From Nageia nagi (lineage: Eukaryota > Pinophyta), in contig JBITNC010000001.1 in the NCBI GenBank assembly GCA_050084985.1, positions 9,176,001-9,240,000 of the forward strand: DNA of 64,000 bases. Reading direction: 5' to 3'. Positions 36,338-48,981 of this stretch are shown piece by piece. The position numbers and the translations under genes are program-made. Below the pieces are notes generated by a model. The model searched no databases, was not told the DNA's origin, and saw only the letters and a list, made by a program, of their open reading frames with translations. Position 1 is the first letter of the stretch; every line of letters begins with the position of its first letter.

Positions 36338-37145
36338 TTCTTCCTTTAATCCAAAGGGGTGTTTGTTAACCCGAGCATTTTCTTGAAATTTTGAAACTTT
36401 TCTCTTCTGAGTGCTTTGGTGATGATGTCGATCTGTTGTTGAATAACAGGACAATGCTTCAATTTGGTGTTTCTAGTAGTCCACATGATGCCGATCAAAT
36501 GATATTTTGTGTTTATATGTTTCATTTAATCGTGAAATTTTGCAGAAGTGTTATCGACCATCAATGGATTAACATTCACTTGTTTCTCCTGCAAATCTTC
36601 TAGTATGCGCTTGAGCCAAATTATTTATCTGGTTGCCTTTCCTGTTGCCAAATACTTTGCTTCTGCTATTGAAATGGTTGGGATTGACTGCTTTCATGGT
36701 TTCCGAGAGATCATTGCTGAACTAAGATTCATGAAAAAACATGGATGTCCTATCTTCCTTATTTCCATCATAGTTTGTGTCTGACTAACCTACTAGTTTG
36801 AAGTCTTTTATTATGAAAAAGGTTCCTTTCAAGTATCGAAGAACTCTTTTGTTGCTACCCAATGACTTTACAAGGGTTTTGCATATATTGAAAAAGAACT
36901 CCAACATTAAATGATATGTTTGACCTAATTGTTGCGAGGTAAATGAGACTTCCAACAAGTTGTCGATACCTTGTTGCATCTTCAAATTGTTCTCCTTTTG
37001 ATGTGAGATTCAAGTTTTGTTCTATTGGAGTGGACATAGGTATAAAATCCCTCATTCCAAATATGATCATTATTAAGCAATGTGAAATATGGACTCACAA
37101 TTTAGAAGACATGCAAGTTGGAAATTTTTTGTTGGGTGTTTGAAT
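36338..37145 (-). pseudogene. C2 Copia fragment: end of RT and RNase H
   Basis: Minus-strand Copia remnant. Seen: DFIPMSTPIEQNLNLTSKG, then YRQLVGSLIYLATIR (about 36,920-37,070), a KRVLRYLKGTF stretch, and a decayed RNase H with EAKYLATGKATR and a LTNTPLD end. The polypurine tract GATTAAAGGAAGAA then leads into the LTR at 36,337. Gag, protease and integrase are missing to the right. Strand is opposite to E0 next door. Confidence 0.75.
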
Positions 37146-37579
37146 GTTTTTAGAATTTTTTTTTTCAGTCAAATTGAAGATCAAGCTGCTCCTTATTGCT
37201 TGTTGGTGAAATTTAAAAATTATCCCATCCACTTCTTCTTGAAACCAATTTTCTACAACAATTCATAGATTGTAAATCCTAATCGCAATGATTTTTTAGG
37301 GTATTTTCAAGTTTCTGGTCTATGTAAGATTCACGTTTTTTAGAACTTTTTGCCTTAAAATTTGAAAAATAGCCCTTTTTTATTTTGGTGAAAATATTAT
37401 TTTTTTTGGGTTAAAACTTCATATTGATAAAGTTTTTAATCAATCAATTTTCTCAAAAGAGGCCTTTTTTGAATTAAATACATAACTTGGTCAGGAGGAG
37501 TCCCTTTTTAGCGATTTTATAGTCATTGGACAACTTTCTCCAAACACTATGCAACTAGAACCTTTGACTTTGTAGATTT
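37146..37579 (+). other. Leader-like stretch before E0 gag
   Basis: T-rich non-coding sequence between C2 and the E0 gag. No LTR or primer-binding site of E0 was found; E0 may be 5'-truncated. Confidence 0.35.
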
Positions 37580-39439
37580 TTGGTACTAGATCCAAATCTT
37601 TGTGACAATTGTATTGTTGACATCATGGACTTCATAATGTGTGGAAAACTCAATAGATCCTATTTCAATAAATGGGCCAATGAGATACACATTAACCTTA
37701 TCATACTAAAGCTTCACAAATACCTTGATGAGACTCAAAAAGAAGAAATTCCGAAAACTGGAAAAGTTACTGAAGATGCGAGGGTAGTTGGGAATCTCTT
37801 CAAGTTGCACTTAGACATCAATATGAGGTACCTCGTTATTAATGTAAAGGAAGATGACCTTTGGGAAATGTGGAAGATTCTTGAAGAGACCTTTGTGAAG
37901 ATAGGACTCAATGAGACTATCTTATACAAGAGCAACTCTTGGACTTGCATTTTGAAGAAGGTGATCAAATTCTCCAATACTTCTCAAAGACTATTGCTTT
38001 ACAAAAAAAGATCAAGTCTTGTAACAAGACTCCCCTTAATTGAAGAACTTATTGAGCACATTATTTGAAATTCGTCACCATGCTTTGAAGATTTTGTGAG
38101 GCTTCACAAATGTTGTAAGCTCTTTAGTATGACACCTCCAAAGAAGCTTAATAATATTTGTAATGCCTTAGTATCCTTTCAATTGGAGGAAGAAGTTTTG
38201 ATGAGTGAAGAAACTCTTTCGAGAAAGCTCATCTTTCGAAGACAAATTCATCAAAAGGTAAGAAGAACCTCAAAGGCAAAGGTAAGGGAAAAGGTGATTT
38301 CAAGGACAAGGAAACAAATGCACCATCTTCTAGCTAATGAGAATCCAAGAATCTCCAAAGAAGGGTAAGTATGTAGATTTTGCAAGGGTAAATGCCATTA
38401 CAAAGAAGATTGTTTCAAGAAGAAACTTGTAGATTTTAAGGAGGAGAACCAACAACTTAATGGCAAGATCTATTCCACACTAGCATGTGGTGAGTGTCTT
38501 ACTACTAGGACTTTTCTCATAAAGATTCTTCTTGCTACTTGGATTTTGGAGCTTCACCTCATTTTACATGGGACAAATCCATATTTGAGTCATTTGACTT
38601 GAAGGGCCCATCTATGGACAATATCCAGACTATCGATGGTAGAGATCTTCCTATTGAGGGAAGTGGGAATATGAAGCATTCCAATGGACACATTATAAAT
38701 GTGTTGTGTGTTGGACCTTAGATTCAAGCTCCTCTATATTTTGCCTCATGGAGAAGGGTATGAAGGCTGACTTTGAAAAGGGCAAGGTTGCAATTTATGA
38801 TAAAGACAAGGATATTATTGCAATCAGAGCAACGAACAGTGGAGAGCCCCTCTTCCGTTTTCTTAGTTGCACTTAATATATTCCAAGAGGATGGAGAATT
38901 GGTTGCATGTGTGGATGAGGCAAGTCAATTATGTAAACATCACATGAGACATCTAAATTTTGGTTCATTTATATCTTAATTTTAAGGAACACAATGGAGG
39001 ACCTTCCATTGTCACTCAAGTCTCCTAGTAGCATTATTGAAGGACGTCAACTTGGTAAGTGTCATAAGGAGTCATTCGAGAAGTGTGCACCTATTCGAGA
39101 AATGTAAGGTGCACCATGCCATAAACTTATTAGGATTTGTGCACTCTAATCTATGTGGACCTATGGCTACTCTCTCACTTGGTAGTGCAAAATATATCCT
39201 CACTTTCATTGATGATGTTTCCAGTAATATGTGGGTATACCTCTTGAAATGTAAAAGTAATGTCTTGGAGAATTTCATCAAATAAAAGGCATTGGTTGAG
39301 AATCAAAGTGGGAAGACCATCTAAGACATTATAGACAGATAATGGGAGTGAATATGTCAATAATATCTTCAAGGAATTTTGCGATGAGCGTGGCATACAC
39401 CATCAATACACCATTCCTTACACTCCTTAATAAAATGGC
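37580..39439 (+). pseudogene. E0 Copia: gag, protease and integrase N-terminal part
   Basis: Plus-strand Copia, host of the whole right-hand nest. Gag with LFKLHLD and EMWKILEETF (37,580-38,068), a zinc knuckle CRFCKGKCHYKEDC (38,372-38,413), protease with DFGASPHF (Phe in place of the Ser of DSG), a pre-integrase part and integrase segments including VHSNLCGPM (about 39,140; Asn for the catalytic Asp) and FIDDVSSNMWVYLLK. Frameshifts at about 38,080, 38,370 and 38,720 and several stops. It breaks at 39,439 inside the QNG motif of integrase, where E1 is inserted, and resumes at 60,828. Confidence 0.85.
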
Positions 39440-39647
39440 TATTAGAAATAATACATTAGATACATTAGGTATCTAGACTACATTAATAAATGTAATGTTA
39501 ATATGTTTAACATTACTTATGTTTACTTTAATATTAGGGTTTATGGGTTCCACTATAGTTATTGTATGGGAATTTAACTCGCGAATACTCGTGTGTTTAA
39601 ACCCATTCCTCACTAATGCAAAGCACTCTCTCGGTTATTCTCAAATA
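39440..39647 (+). repeat. E1 5' LTR
   Basis: 208 bp, TATTAGAAAT to CTCAAATA. Pairs with 60,614-60,822. The end is fixed by the TSD and by the primer-binding site that starts on the next base. Confidence 0.88.
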
Positions 39648-39659
39648 TGGTATCAAAGC
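39648..39659 (+). other. E1 primer-binding site (tRNA-Met type)
   Basis: TGGTATCAAAGC starts directly at the LTR end with no spacer; one base differs from the usual TGGTATCAGAGC. Confidence 0.85.
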
Positions 39660-41149
39660 TCCATGGTGAAGATCTTTGTTTTTCTATGAGTTAATTCTCT
39701 TTGCTCCATTTGCCCTCGGGATGATTGGAGATGGAAAAACAATGGAATTAGAGACTCTTGTTTTCTTGCCTTAATCTCGCTCTTTGGGATGGTTGTTGCA
39801 TTGAAATCTTGAGAGATATTTGCAAAGGAGTGCCCAACACCCTTGCAAAAGGTGTAGAGGAGAAGATCTGCTGATCTCTCCCTACCTCCAAACCATTTAG
39901 CAAAACAAATTTGCCATCATATTTGAGAAAGCAGTTTCTATGTGAGAACTGCCCAAAGAAATCTAAGATGTGCTGAGAGGAGTGTGTATTGGTTAACACA
40001 ACCTCCTCCAGTGTACAACTAGCTAGTTTTCTGTCTTTCAAGCAGCCCAGTAGCAAATGTCCTTCTCTTGTAGCCTGCGAATGTTGCCGTTGTTTTTTAT
40101 GGTTTATCCGAAAAGACATATCATTGGTAACCCAGCCTGCCCACATCCAACATGTGTAACAACTCGTAGTAGACCCCTCTCCAGCTAGCATCTCTTGCAC
40201 GCACGTTAGCAGGAGTTGTTGAAGCTTGTGTCCAAACTGTTGAGTTGTTATTGTTGAAGCCCGCATCCAAACTTGGCCATTACCCGCACGAGACTTCTTC
40301 TATGACTCTCTCCTTCCTCCGTGCGCGAATCCTTCCTCACCCACTGATCTCTCCACGCACGCACAATAGCCAATACAATTACTGAATTAATATCAAATTC
40401 TAATGTTCAACATTTGAACAATAACATTATTTGGTACCCATTTAGCCTTGAAGTGCAACCGCAACAAACAATATACTTTGTTCACAAAATATTTTGAAGG
40501 AGTACTAAATTATTTGCCGGAAAGATTACAACTTTGGAAAACTAAGCAGAGAAAAATAATTTGTTTAGCAAAATAAAAATTATTGGAGGAAACTAAGTAA
40601 TTTTTGCCTAACAACCAAATAAAAGGAAGCGCCATTGAGAAACTCTAACAACAAATAAAAATATTTACCCAGGAGATAAATAAAACCATTGAAGGAGAAA
40701 TATATTTATTTGCTCAAAAATCTAATTATTTGGAGGAAACTCTTCAATTACTTGCCAAAGGATAACATAATTCATTTTTTAAAAAAGGAGAAAGCTAATC
40801 TTGGACTATAACAAAATAAATCCAAGTTGTTTTAAAAACAAGGAAGAGCGGTTGGTGTCTTGGCAAAGCAACAAATTTGTTAAGAAGAGCTCATTAGTTC
40901 AAATCCTTCCATTATCACTTAAAAACCAATTTTGACATGTGCTTTAATTATTTAAGTACATGATTAAAATTGAAGGTATTTAATTTATTCTTGAGCCAAA
41001 CTCAATTTATTAATACCTTGGAGGTGATTTAAAACTCAATTTGTTTTTGAAAGCAAATTTAAAGGGAGGAGAAGAAAATTTTTTACACACTTCGAAGTAA
41101 GTGTTTTTTCGCAAATTGGTGATTGAAGACTATTAATTGCCAAATAAAC
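39660..41149 (+). other. E1 leader
   Basis: 1.5 kb between primer-binding site and gag. First half is GC-richer and gives a 172-codon antisense ORF (39,748-40,266) without recognisable motif. The second half is A-rich with repeated GGAGGAAACT and ATTATTTG motifs (40,500-40,800). Confidence 0.55.
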
Positions 41150-42134
41150 ATGGCTCAGACCGCCCCCAAATTCCTACTCCCTGACTCCCAAGTGTTGAAA
41201 GGGGATAATTATGCCGTCTGGAAGACGAAGATTCAGGCAATTCTTTGCTTCAAAGATTTATGGGTAATTGTTAGCGACATTGAAACTCGCCCACAAACTG
41301 CTAGTGAAGACCAAACAAAATTTGATCATTGCAACAACAAAGTGTTAATGATCATCCTGCTTGACATCTTAGATAATGTCCAACCCCATATCCGCGATTT
41401 CACAAAAGCAGACGATGCATGGACGTGTTGCAACAAGTCTATGAGTCCAAGAATCAGAATCAAATTTTACATCTACAAGGTTAGTTACACAATCTTCGGT
41501 TGAAAAGTGGAGAGATTGTGGAGTCTTTCTTTTGTTGTATTTTGAAACTCCAAACCTCCCTACAAGCACTAGGAGAGAAGATGGAAGACACATCCCTGGT
41601 GCCCATTGTTTTGAGAGCACTACCAGAGAAGTTTTGTATCTTTGCGACGACCTTGAATATTTTGGTTCAAAAACCGACCTTTGAAAAGCTGGTGAATATG
41701 TTGCAGCAAGAGGAAGCCTCCCATGCAAATTTGAACGAAGAGGAGCAAGCTATGATGTCAAATCCACGAGGCAAGAAACCCTTTCAGTGGAAAGGTAAAG
41801 GTAAAACTTCCTCGCAGTCAAATGACAAGCAGCAAAAAAGTTGCATGATTTGTGGCAAGATAGGGCATGAATTGCAGGATTGCTGGTACAATTCTTTTGC
41901 TCAAGGCTCTTCAAGCAATAAGAATCCAAATCAAAAAGAGCAAAACCCTCAAAATTAGGGGGAGTGGAAACAAAGACGACCACAGTGAAGACAACATGGC
42001 AATGTTGTAAATGATGTTGATCAAGTGACTGAAGATGTTAGCGAGCTCGCTTTTGTTTATCAAGAGAACCTTCAATCTCCTCCACTTGGCATGTCGATTC
42101 TGGTGCTTCCAAGCACATGACATTTTTTTTTGTT
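41150..42134 (+). pseudogene. E1 gag and start of protease
   Basis: Start chosen at MAQTAPKFLLPDSQVLKGDNYAVWK, a typical Copia gag beginning; an upstream in-frame Met (41,123) adds nine residues only. A UBN2-like gag follows. A frameshift near 41,490 moves the reading to the next frame, then comes an intact CX2CX4HX4C knuckle (CMICGKIGHELQDC, about 41,854-41,895) and after a stop and shift the protease start WHVDSGASKHMT (42,087-42,122), with DSG intact. The rest of protease and the pre-integrase part are missing. Confidence 0.82.
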
Positions 42135-42572
42135 GAGTTCAGAATTCAGTGCAGATTTCAGTTACGTCAATTGATGGATACTGTTTTTGGCGTGCAATTA
42201 AAAAATATATTGGCAAAGATGGTATGACATTTGATTTAGATTTTGGTGAATTTGGCATAATTGAGGGATTTCACACTTTGGAGTATTGTGTCACACTTGA
42301 AGCTGAAAAAATAAAATTAGAGTTGGAAACAAGTTATTTGGCCGATGTTAAGGATAATGAAGACCAAGATGATGTTGTTGAATTGTCCAATGTTGCTTCT
42401 ACTTCCGCTATGCCATATCCTCGTAACATGCCTCCTAGAAGAAATCCTCCTTGTAAGAGGAGACATGTGATGTAATAAATCTCTTTTGAGATCCTATATT
42501 CTTTTTTGCATTTTTGGTTTGGTGTGAGCAAAAGAAATTTTGGTTTTGTGTGGACGTTGTTTTTTGGAAAAG
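42135..42572 (+). other. Unrecognised ORF fragment between E1 protease and LTR X
   Basis: A 108-codon plus-strand ORF (42,149-42,475) has an ordered N-terminal half (GYCFWRAIKKYIGKDGM, FDLDFGEFGIIEGFHTLEYC), a Glu/Lys-rich middle and a basic Pro/Arg-rich end (NMPPRRNPPCKRRHVM), followed at once by TAATAAATC. I do not recognise it as any retrotransposon domain. A T-rich run and CAG just before it resemble a 3' splice site. It may be a captured 3' exon or part of an unknown element. Confidence 0.3.
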
Positions 42573-43708
42573 TGTCTGCAATTTGTTGAAATTGTAAAAG
42601 TTTGAGTTAGAGTTAGGGCATCCAATATGAATTATAACAATGCAATTATGCCAACGTTTATGCTAGGGTTTCATTACCAAGCATCCATACATCAACGTCT
42701 AGCCAATATAATCATATACAACAATAATAACTCAACGCATGCACAAGATGGATAACAGTAACACAATACACAAATGAGATCCAAATGCCCTTGGTAGTAT
42801 ACAAATGATCTGGAATAGCAATGATACAATACCAAGCCCAAGAGGGTTGACGTTGGCCTCTTAGGAGCCAACTAGCGAACAATAATGAATATCCTCACAA
42901 CTGGAGCAATCTTGGAACCATGGGACAATACGCTCCTTCAGAATTTGATTCCCCTCCACTGAAGGAGTCCTCCTCAAACCCTGAATAACCATTGAAGGTA
43001 GAAGCAATACCTTGGATGCCATCGAATGGGAAAGGGTGTTGAGCTAATGCCGTAGACAGACAGGATCCCTCAGTCTGAATGCCCTCGTAAGTGCTGCACT
43101 TAGGGAGATTGCTTAACACTGCTAAGACTTGTTGTCCTCTGGACGGAATGTGTGTAATAATAATAATCTATATGTCCAGTAATGAGGCTTCAGTGTCTAT
43201 TTATACACCCAACTCTGTCCAAATCTCACCTAGGAGTCATCACCTGGCTCCTCTAATCCAACGTTGGCCTCTTGGGGACCCAGAATGCCCAACGTAGGTG
43301 TTTAAGGGATAAACATACCAATGTGGGGGCGGAGGATGCATTAAGTGCCAACGTGTGATCATGGGAGTGCCATGCATGCCCACGTGGCTTAGGGGGGCAG
43401 ACATGGGGTCCAGGTGTCTAGTTGGGCCAATGTGGGGGTGTAAGAGCCTCCCCAAGCCTGGTGCAAGCATATAAGTTGTCGTCCATCACTACAATGTACA
43501 AAAGACCTTGGGATTACCACAATCATGTCTTGGGATCTCCAAGTATAATAGATACACCTAATCCAACCTCAGGAGGGAGACGTCTAACTTGGGGCTCACA
43601 TTGGGGTCCATTGACCCAATAAGTCTCCTATCCTAAGTTACAATAATGAGAGTGCAAATACATAAATAATGTTACAAAGATGAACCTTTTATTCCCACTA
43701 ATTGAACA
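42573..43708 (-). repeat. LTR X copy A (probable solo LTR)
   Basis: Minus-strand LTR of about 1.1 kb starting TGTTCAATTAG (43,708) with TATAAATAG (complement of 43,198-43,207) as TATA box. Flanks AAAAG (42,568-42,572) and AAAGG (43,709-43,713) match at four of five positions, so they may be the TSD. The right 660 bp match copy B at 48,550-48,981 plus 58,457-58,687. No internal region of this family is present. The left end is less certain than the right. Confidence 0.55.
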
Positions 43709-44545
43709 AAAGGGATTCCACATAAGGCATACGCTTTGATTGCATCTTCAGTTAGTGAGGAGGTTAACCGTCATAGTAGCTCCATTGATGATGCTTGGAA
43801 TAAACTAAAGAAACTCAAAGATTTGTTTGACTCCCATTTTGAATTGGAATTAATCCAATTGCAATTGAAACTTTTTAACTTAGAGTTAATAAATAATGAT
43901 CCGATGGCATTGATTTATGAAATTAGAGCAATAATGCATGCCATTGAATCTACTGGTGTGAAGATTGATATTGCTCTCGCAGCTTTGATTAAGGCATTGT
44001 ACCCGACATATTCAAATTATCTTGAAACCTTGCAAGCTAGAGGTAACTTGAAGTCTCTCACATTTGATACTTTGGTGGATAAGATTGCGTAATGTGAGAA
44101 GGCATTTGGCAAGAAATCTAGCGATCTTACTTTAGACACATTGTGTATTGCTCAAAAGGGAAATAATGTTGCATATGACTCTTCTTGAGGTGAAAGTAGC
44201 AATCGTGGTCGTGGTAGGAGGAATCATAGAGGCAGGGTGGGTAGATCTAATCAAGGTGATCGTGATGAGAGCAACAATCTCCATTGTAAAAGATGCGATA
44301 GACGAGGCCATGAAGCTAATACTTGTTGCACTCCATGGGACAAGATCAAAGAAAGGAATGAAAAATGGGAGCAAGACAAGAGTAAGAATTCTGATTCCGC
44401 TCACTATGTTACAACATATTGTAACTATACAATTGAAAATTGTGTAATACTTCATTTGCATCTTGGGAGGATGCATGGTTGCTTGATATTGGTGCGACAT
44501 GTCACATGTTATTTTGAAGGGAATTCTTTGAAGATATGAATACCA
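43709..44545 (+). pseudogene. E2 Copia gag
   Basis: Gag of another plus-strand Copia, cut at its N-terminus by LTR X copy A. Open frame with AYALIASSVSEEVNRH, DDAWNKLKKLKDLFDSH, and LEIN-type repeats to 44,092. Then a stop, a shift and a CX2CX4HX4C knuckle CKRCDRRGHEANTC (about 44,285-44,326), intact. The 5' LTR of E2 was not found. Confidence 0.82.
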
Positions 44546-45860
44546 ACATTGATGGTGAGGTATAGTTTGTTGATAAATCCTGTATCAAACCTTTGGGTAT
44601 TGTTATTGTGAGACTCAAATTGCTAGGCCTTCGAGATATGATTCTTCATAATGTTCTCTACTTTCTTGAATTGTGAAGGAATTTGTTATCTCTTATGCTC
44701 ATTCGTCAACAAGGATACCCAATTCATAGGTTTGATGGCATTGTGGAGATAAGGAGGTCTTTCGGCAACAAAGTGGTGATGATTGGTGGGGAGGAAGAGA
44801 AGTTGTTGAAGATGCATTGAAGCTTTGCCACATCAAAGGTACTCTCATCTAGTCTTTTGTGGCATGGAATATTTGGCCATTTCAATTTTGATGATCTTCG
44901 TTTGTTGAAAAAGAGAGGTTTTTGCCTACCATTCCTAGGAACATATAACCTTGTGAAGCATGTGTCCTAGGAAAGCACAACAAATAACCTTTTCCTAATT
45001 CAAAATTTAGAGCATGTACATTGCTTGTCCTTTCTGCTGCTGGAAACAAATATATCATGACTTTCATAGATGATTACACTAGGATGTGTTGGGTGTATTT
45101 GTTGAAGAACAAGTCTGAATGTTTTGAAAAGTTTAAGGAATTTCATTTGATGATTGAGAAAGAAGCTAACACTCATATTGGCACACTTAGTTCTGATAAT
45201 GGGGGTGAATACACTTCAGTTGAATTCAAGAACTATCTTACTCAGCATGGAATCAAGCATCAAACAATTGTTCCCTATAATCCACAACACAATGGTGTAG
45301 TTGAGAGGATGAACAGAACCTTGTTGGATATGATTTGGGCAATGTTGTTTTTCAAGAATGCGAAAATGATGTTTTGGAGTGATGCATTTCTTTGTGCACT
45401 GTATGTCAGAAATAGATGTCCATCTCATGCTCTTGACAAGAAGCCTTCGTATGAAATGTCGTTTGACCGTGTTTTTTGGTTCGACATCTCAGGATTTTTG
45501 GTTCTACCTATTATGCCTTAGTCCTTAAGGAACAAAGAAACAAACTTGGTGCCAAGAGTCAGAAATGTATTTTCTTGGGGTAATCAAATACTACCAAGGG
45601 CTATAAGCTTTAAGATGAGGTACACAAAAAATTCCTCTTTGCAAGGGATGCCATTTTTTTGGAATGTTCCAAGAATGACTTGACTGTTGACCGGCAGCTT
45701 GATCACCTTGATAGGTTTACCCATGAAAAGCATTTCTTTGAAGTTGATTATGAGATTCCAAGTCTTAAGGAGGGATCCCTATATTGGATCAATCTTTGGA
45801 ATCTACACTTGTCCCTATTTCAGAAGTGCCTGATCTAGTAGTAGCACCTATTCCAGTAGG
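44546..45860 (+). pseudogene. E2 protease remnant and integrase
   Basis: Protease motif read as DIGATCHM (Ile for Ser; near 44,490), then pre-integrase LWHGIFGHFNFDDL. The integrase core (45,021-45,521) is open: YIMTFIDDYTRMCWVYLLK, SSDNGGEYTSVEF (second catalytic Asp) and YNPQHNGVVERMNRT (catalytic Glu). The segment with the first catalytic Asp seems deleted just before 45,021. A decayed linker follows. Confidence 0.82.
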
Positions 45861-47734
45861 ACAAGCATCTCCTCCACAACAACAAGATCCTTCCTCTTCG
45901 TCAGTTTAAGCAGTTCCTTTGAATGATGTGATTGAAGGGATCGATAAGTTGAGTCTTGAAGGAAATGAAGAACCTCCTCAGCTTGTTGAGTAATCGAAAA
46001 CATCGCAAAAGATTCCTAAGTGGCTCTCCAAAACACTTGAGAGTGTTCATCCTGATGAAGTTGGAAAGACGGGAACTAGGAGTTCCTACAAAGGAAAAAT
46101 TGAAGATATAGTAGTAGAGGGTTCAGATTCAGGTGATGATGTTGAGGATATGGAATGTTCATTTAATTGTGAATTGAATTTCTATGCTAATTGTGAGCCG
46201 ACTTCCTTTAAAGAAGCTTTTTCTCATGATGTTTGGAAGGATGTTATGAAGGAGTATGATGCTCTCATCAAGAATGGGACGTGGAAGTTGTTGGATCCTC
46301 CATATGGAACCAAACCTATTGGATTCAAGTGGGTCTACAAAAACAAATATAGATCAGATGGCTCACTTGAGAAACACAAAGCGAGGCTTGTAGCTAAGGG
46401 TTTTGCATAGAAAGAAGGTATTGACTATGATGAGACCTTTGCTCCCACAACAAAATGGGCTACTATTTGTTCTTTGTTGGCAATGTTAGCTAAGCATGGA
46501 TAGAAAGTTCATTAGATGGATGTGAAGAATGCTTTCTTGAATGGTGATTTGAAAGAAATTGTGTACATGAAACAACCAGAAGGATTTGCAGTGAAGGGTC
46601 ATGAACAAAAAGTTTGTAAGCTCATCAAGTCCTTGTATGGCCTAAAGCAAGCTCCTCGTGCTTGGTACGGAAAGCTTACTGAGCATCTCTTGAAGATAAA
46701 CTTTGAATAGTTTAATCTTGATGATGCAACTTTGTTTGTCAGAAAAGTTGGCAAGACTATTGTATATCTTGTGGTGTATGTAGATCTTTTGATAACATGG
46801 AACAATGAAAGTTACGTTGCATCCGTGAAACAAGATTTGAAGAGAGGTTTTGAAATGATAGATATGGGACATCTTCATTACTATTTGGATGTTGAAGTGA
46901 CACAAAACCCAAGACACATTTTCATTTCCCAAATAAAGTACATTGGAGAATTGTTGAATAGATTTGGCATGACAGATTGTAATTCTCTTTCCACTCCAAT
47001 GGAACAAAATTTGAAGTTGAAATCTATTGAAGGGAATGCATTTGAGGATGCAACAAAGTATAGACAACTTGTTGGAAGTCTCATATATCTAACCACAACT
47101 AGACTAGACATTTCATTTGCGGTTGGAATTCTCGATCGGTTTATGCAAAAACCGTGTGAAAGGCATTGGAATGCAGCAAAAAGAGTTCTCAGATATTTGA
47201 AAGGAACATAGGAATTAGGGCTCAAGTATTCCAAAGAAGAAAACTTGAAATTGATTAGATATATAGATTTAGACTTTGACAATGACAAAGAAAATGGAGT
47301 TTCGACTTCAGGATATGCCATGAGTCTTGGATCAACAACTATCTCTTAGAGATCATGAAAGCAATCCGTTTCGGCAGATTCCACTATAGAGGTAGAGTAT
47401 TTGGCTGCTATAGAGGCAACAAAGGAGATTGTGTGGCTTAGGAAGATACTAGAAGATTTGCAAGAAAAACAGGTGCATCTAACTCCACTTCTGATTGATA
47501 ATATTTTTGCAATTCAATTGGTCAAGAACCCAAAGTTTCAAGATTGAACAAAGCACATTAACACTAAGTATCATTTTTTTCAATATCATGTAGAGGCCAA
47601 GACAATTCAATTGAAACATTGTCCCATAGGGAGCAAACAACATACATCTTCACCAAGGCACTTGGAAGAGGAAAGTTCGAGAAGTTCATGAAGTTGGTTG
47701 GACTTACCAACACCCCTTCGGATTAAGGAGGGAA
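45861..47734 (+). pseudogene. E2 reverse transcriptase and RNase H
   Basis: Copia [60 protein letters not shown] (46,150-46,710), then the catalytic box reads YVD directly followed by LLIT (46,777-46,788): one Asp codon of YVDD is missing in frame. KYRQLVGSLIYLTTTRLDISFAVGIL follows. RNase H with SADSTIEVEYLAAIEATKE-like sequence ends at LTNTPSD. Stops at about 46,410, 46,710 and 47,211. Not active. Confidence 0.85.
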
Positions 47735-47955
47735 TGCTAGACACCTAATCCTTAGGGATTATGGTGTATATATTATAGTAGTAGTTACTATATTTAGTAA
47801 ATTCATAGCTTTGTGTGTGCTAGAATTTGAAGTGTCATTTCTAGGAGAATATGAATAGTTGCATTGTATCTCAAGGGTCACCCAAGAAGGTGAATGTGAA
47901 GAGTCAATCTTCTTGTGTATTAAGGCATTATTCTAACTTATTGGAGTTATTCGGC
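47735..47955 (+). repeat. E2 3' LTR
   Basis: Starts TGCTAGACACCTAATCC after the polypurine tract GGATTAAGGAGGGAA. The right end is placed where E1 integrase resumes (LWHRRFGHMNPN) and is approximate to within a few bases. Short LTR of about 220 bp. Confidence 0.6.
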
Positions 47956-48549
47956 TTGGCATCTTTGGCACCGTAGATTTGGACACATGAATCCAAACTA
48001 CCTAATCACTTTGTAAAAGAAGGATATGGTATGTGGTTTTCCATCTCTTGCTTCTCCTACTAATGTTTATTCTACTTGCATAGTAGGAAAACAATACATA
48101 ATCCCATTCGGTGATAGCACACATCATGTTAAAGGACCTCTTGATGTGATCCATATTGATCTATGCAGTTCCATCATGTCTAGTGTTTCTGGCCTCATAT
48201 ACTTCCTGTTATTTGTTGATGACTACTCGAGAAAAATGTGGGTGGATTTCTTGAATACCAAGTATCAAACATTTTCCTACTTCAAGGAATTCAAGGCACT
48301 TGTGGAGAAACAAACTTCTCGTCACATCCATATTCTCCGCTCAGATCGAGGGGGAGAATACTTATGAAATGAGTTTTCTTCATTCCTGAAGCAGCATGGA
48401 ATTCGGCGATAGTTGACCACATCCTACACACCACAACAAAAAGGAGTTTGTGAAAGACAAAATAGAGACATTATGGAAATGGCAAGAAGCATGTTGAAAG
48501 ATGCAAAAATGGATGGAATTTATTAGTCTGAAGCAGTAATACTGCCACA
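47956..48549 (+). pseudogene. E1 integrase (middle part)
   Basis: Continuation of E1 after E2. LWHRRFGHMNPNYL zinc-binding part, VIHIDLCSS (first catalytic Asp), [24 protein letters not shown] (second Asp) and TPQQKGVCERQNR (Glu). Stops at about 48,365, 48,410 and 48,525. After SEAV the sequence passes into LTR X copy B. About 100 codons normally found between this point and KCILLGYD-like sequence are missing. Confidence 0.8.
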
Positions 48550-48981
48550 TGCCATAGACAATCAAGATCCCTTAGCCTGAAAGTTGTCCTAGATGCTGCA
48601 CCTAGGGGATTGTTTAGCGCCTTTAAGTCTTCTTGTCCTCTGGACAATATGAAGTATAATAATAATTAGGTATATCCAGTAATGAGACTCCAGTGTCTCT
48701 TTATACACTCAACTCTGTCTGAATCTCACCTAGGAGTCATCACCTGTCTCCTTAATTCCAACGTTAGCCTCTTTGAGGCCCAGAATGCCCAATGTGGGTG
48801 CCTAGGGGTTAGGCATGCCAATGTGGGGGCTTGGAGTGCATTAAGTGCTAACGTAAGGGTCTAGGAGTGCCATGCATACCCACATGGGTCAACGGTGCAA
48901 ACTTGGGGTCTAGGTGCCATACTGGGCCAATGCGGGGGTGTGGAAGCCTCCCCAAAGTTGGCGCAAGCATATAAGGGTCCA
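48550..48981 (-). repeat. LTR X copy B, left part
   Basis: Matches 43,045-43,480 of copy A (shared GACAATC/GACAGGATCCC start, TCACCTAGGAGTCATCACCTG, GGGCCAATG-GGGGTG). Has the same TATA box region (48,700-48,708). It lacks about 470 bp at its left end compared with copy A and is split at GTCCA by the SIRE-like element. Confidence 0.75.

Noticed and set aside
36391-36784. Plus-strand ORFs of 70 and 78 codons
   Set aside because: Antisense to the C2 RNase H remnant, which carries the family motifs on the minus strand.
39748-40266. 172-codon minus-strand ORF in the E1 leader
   Set aside because: No recognisable motif, antisense to the element and within a GC-richer non-coding leader; most likely chance.
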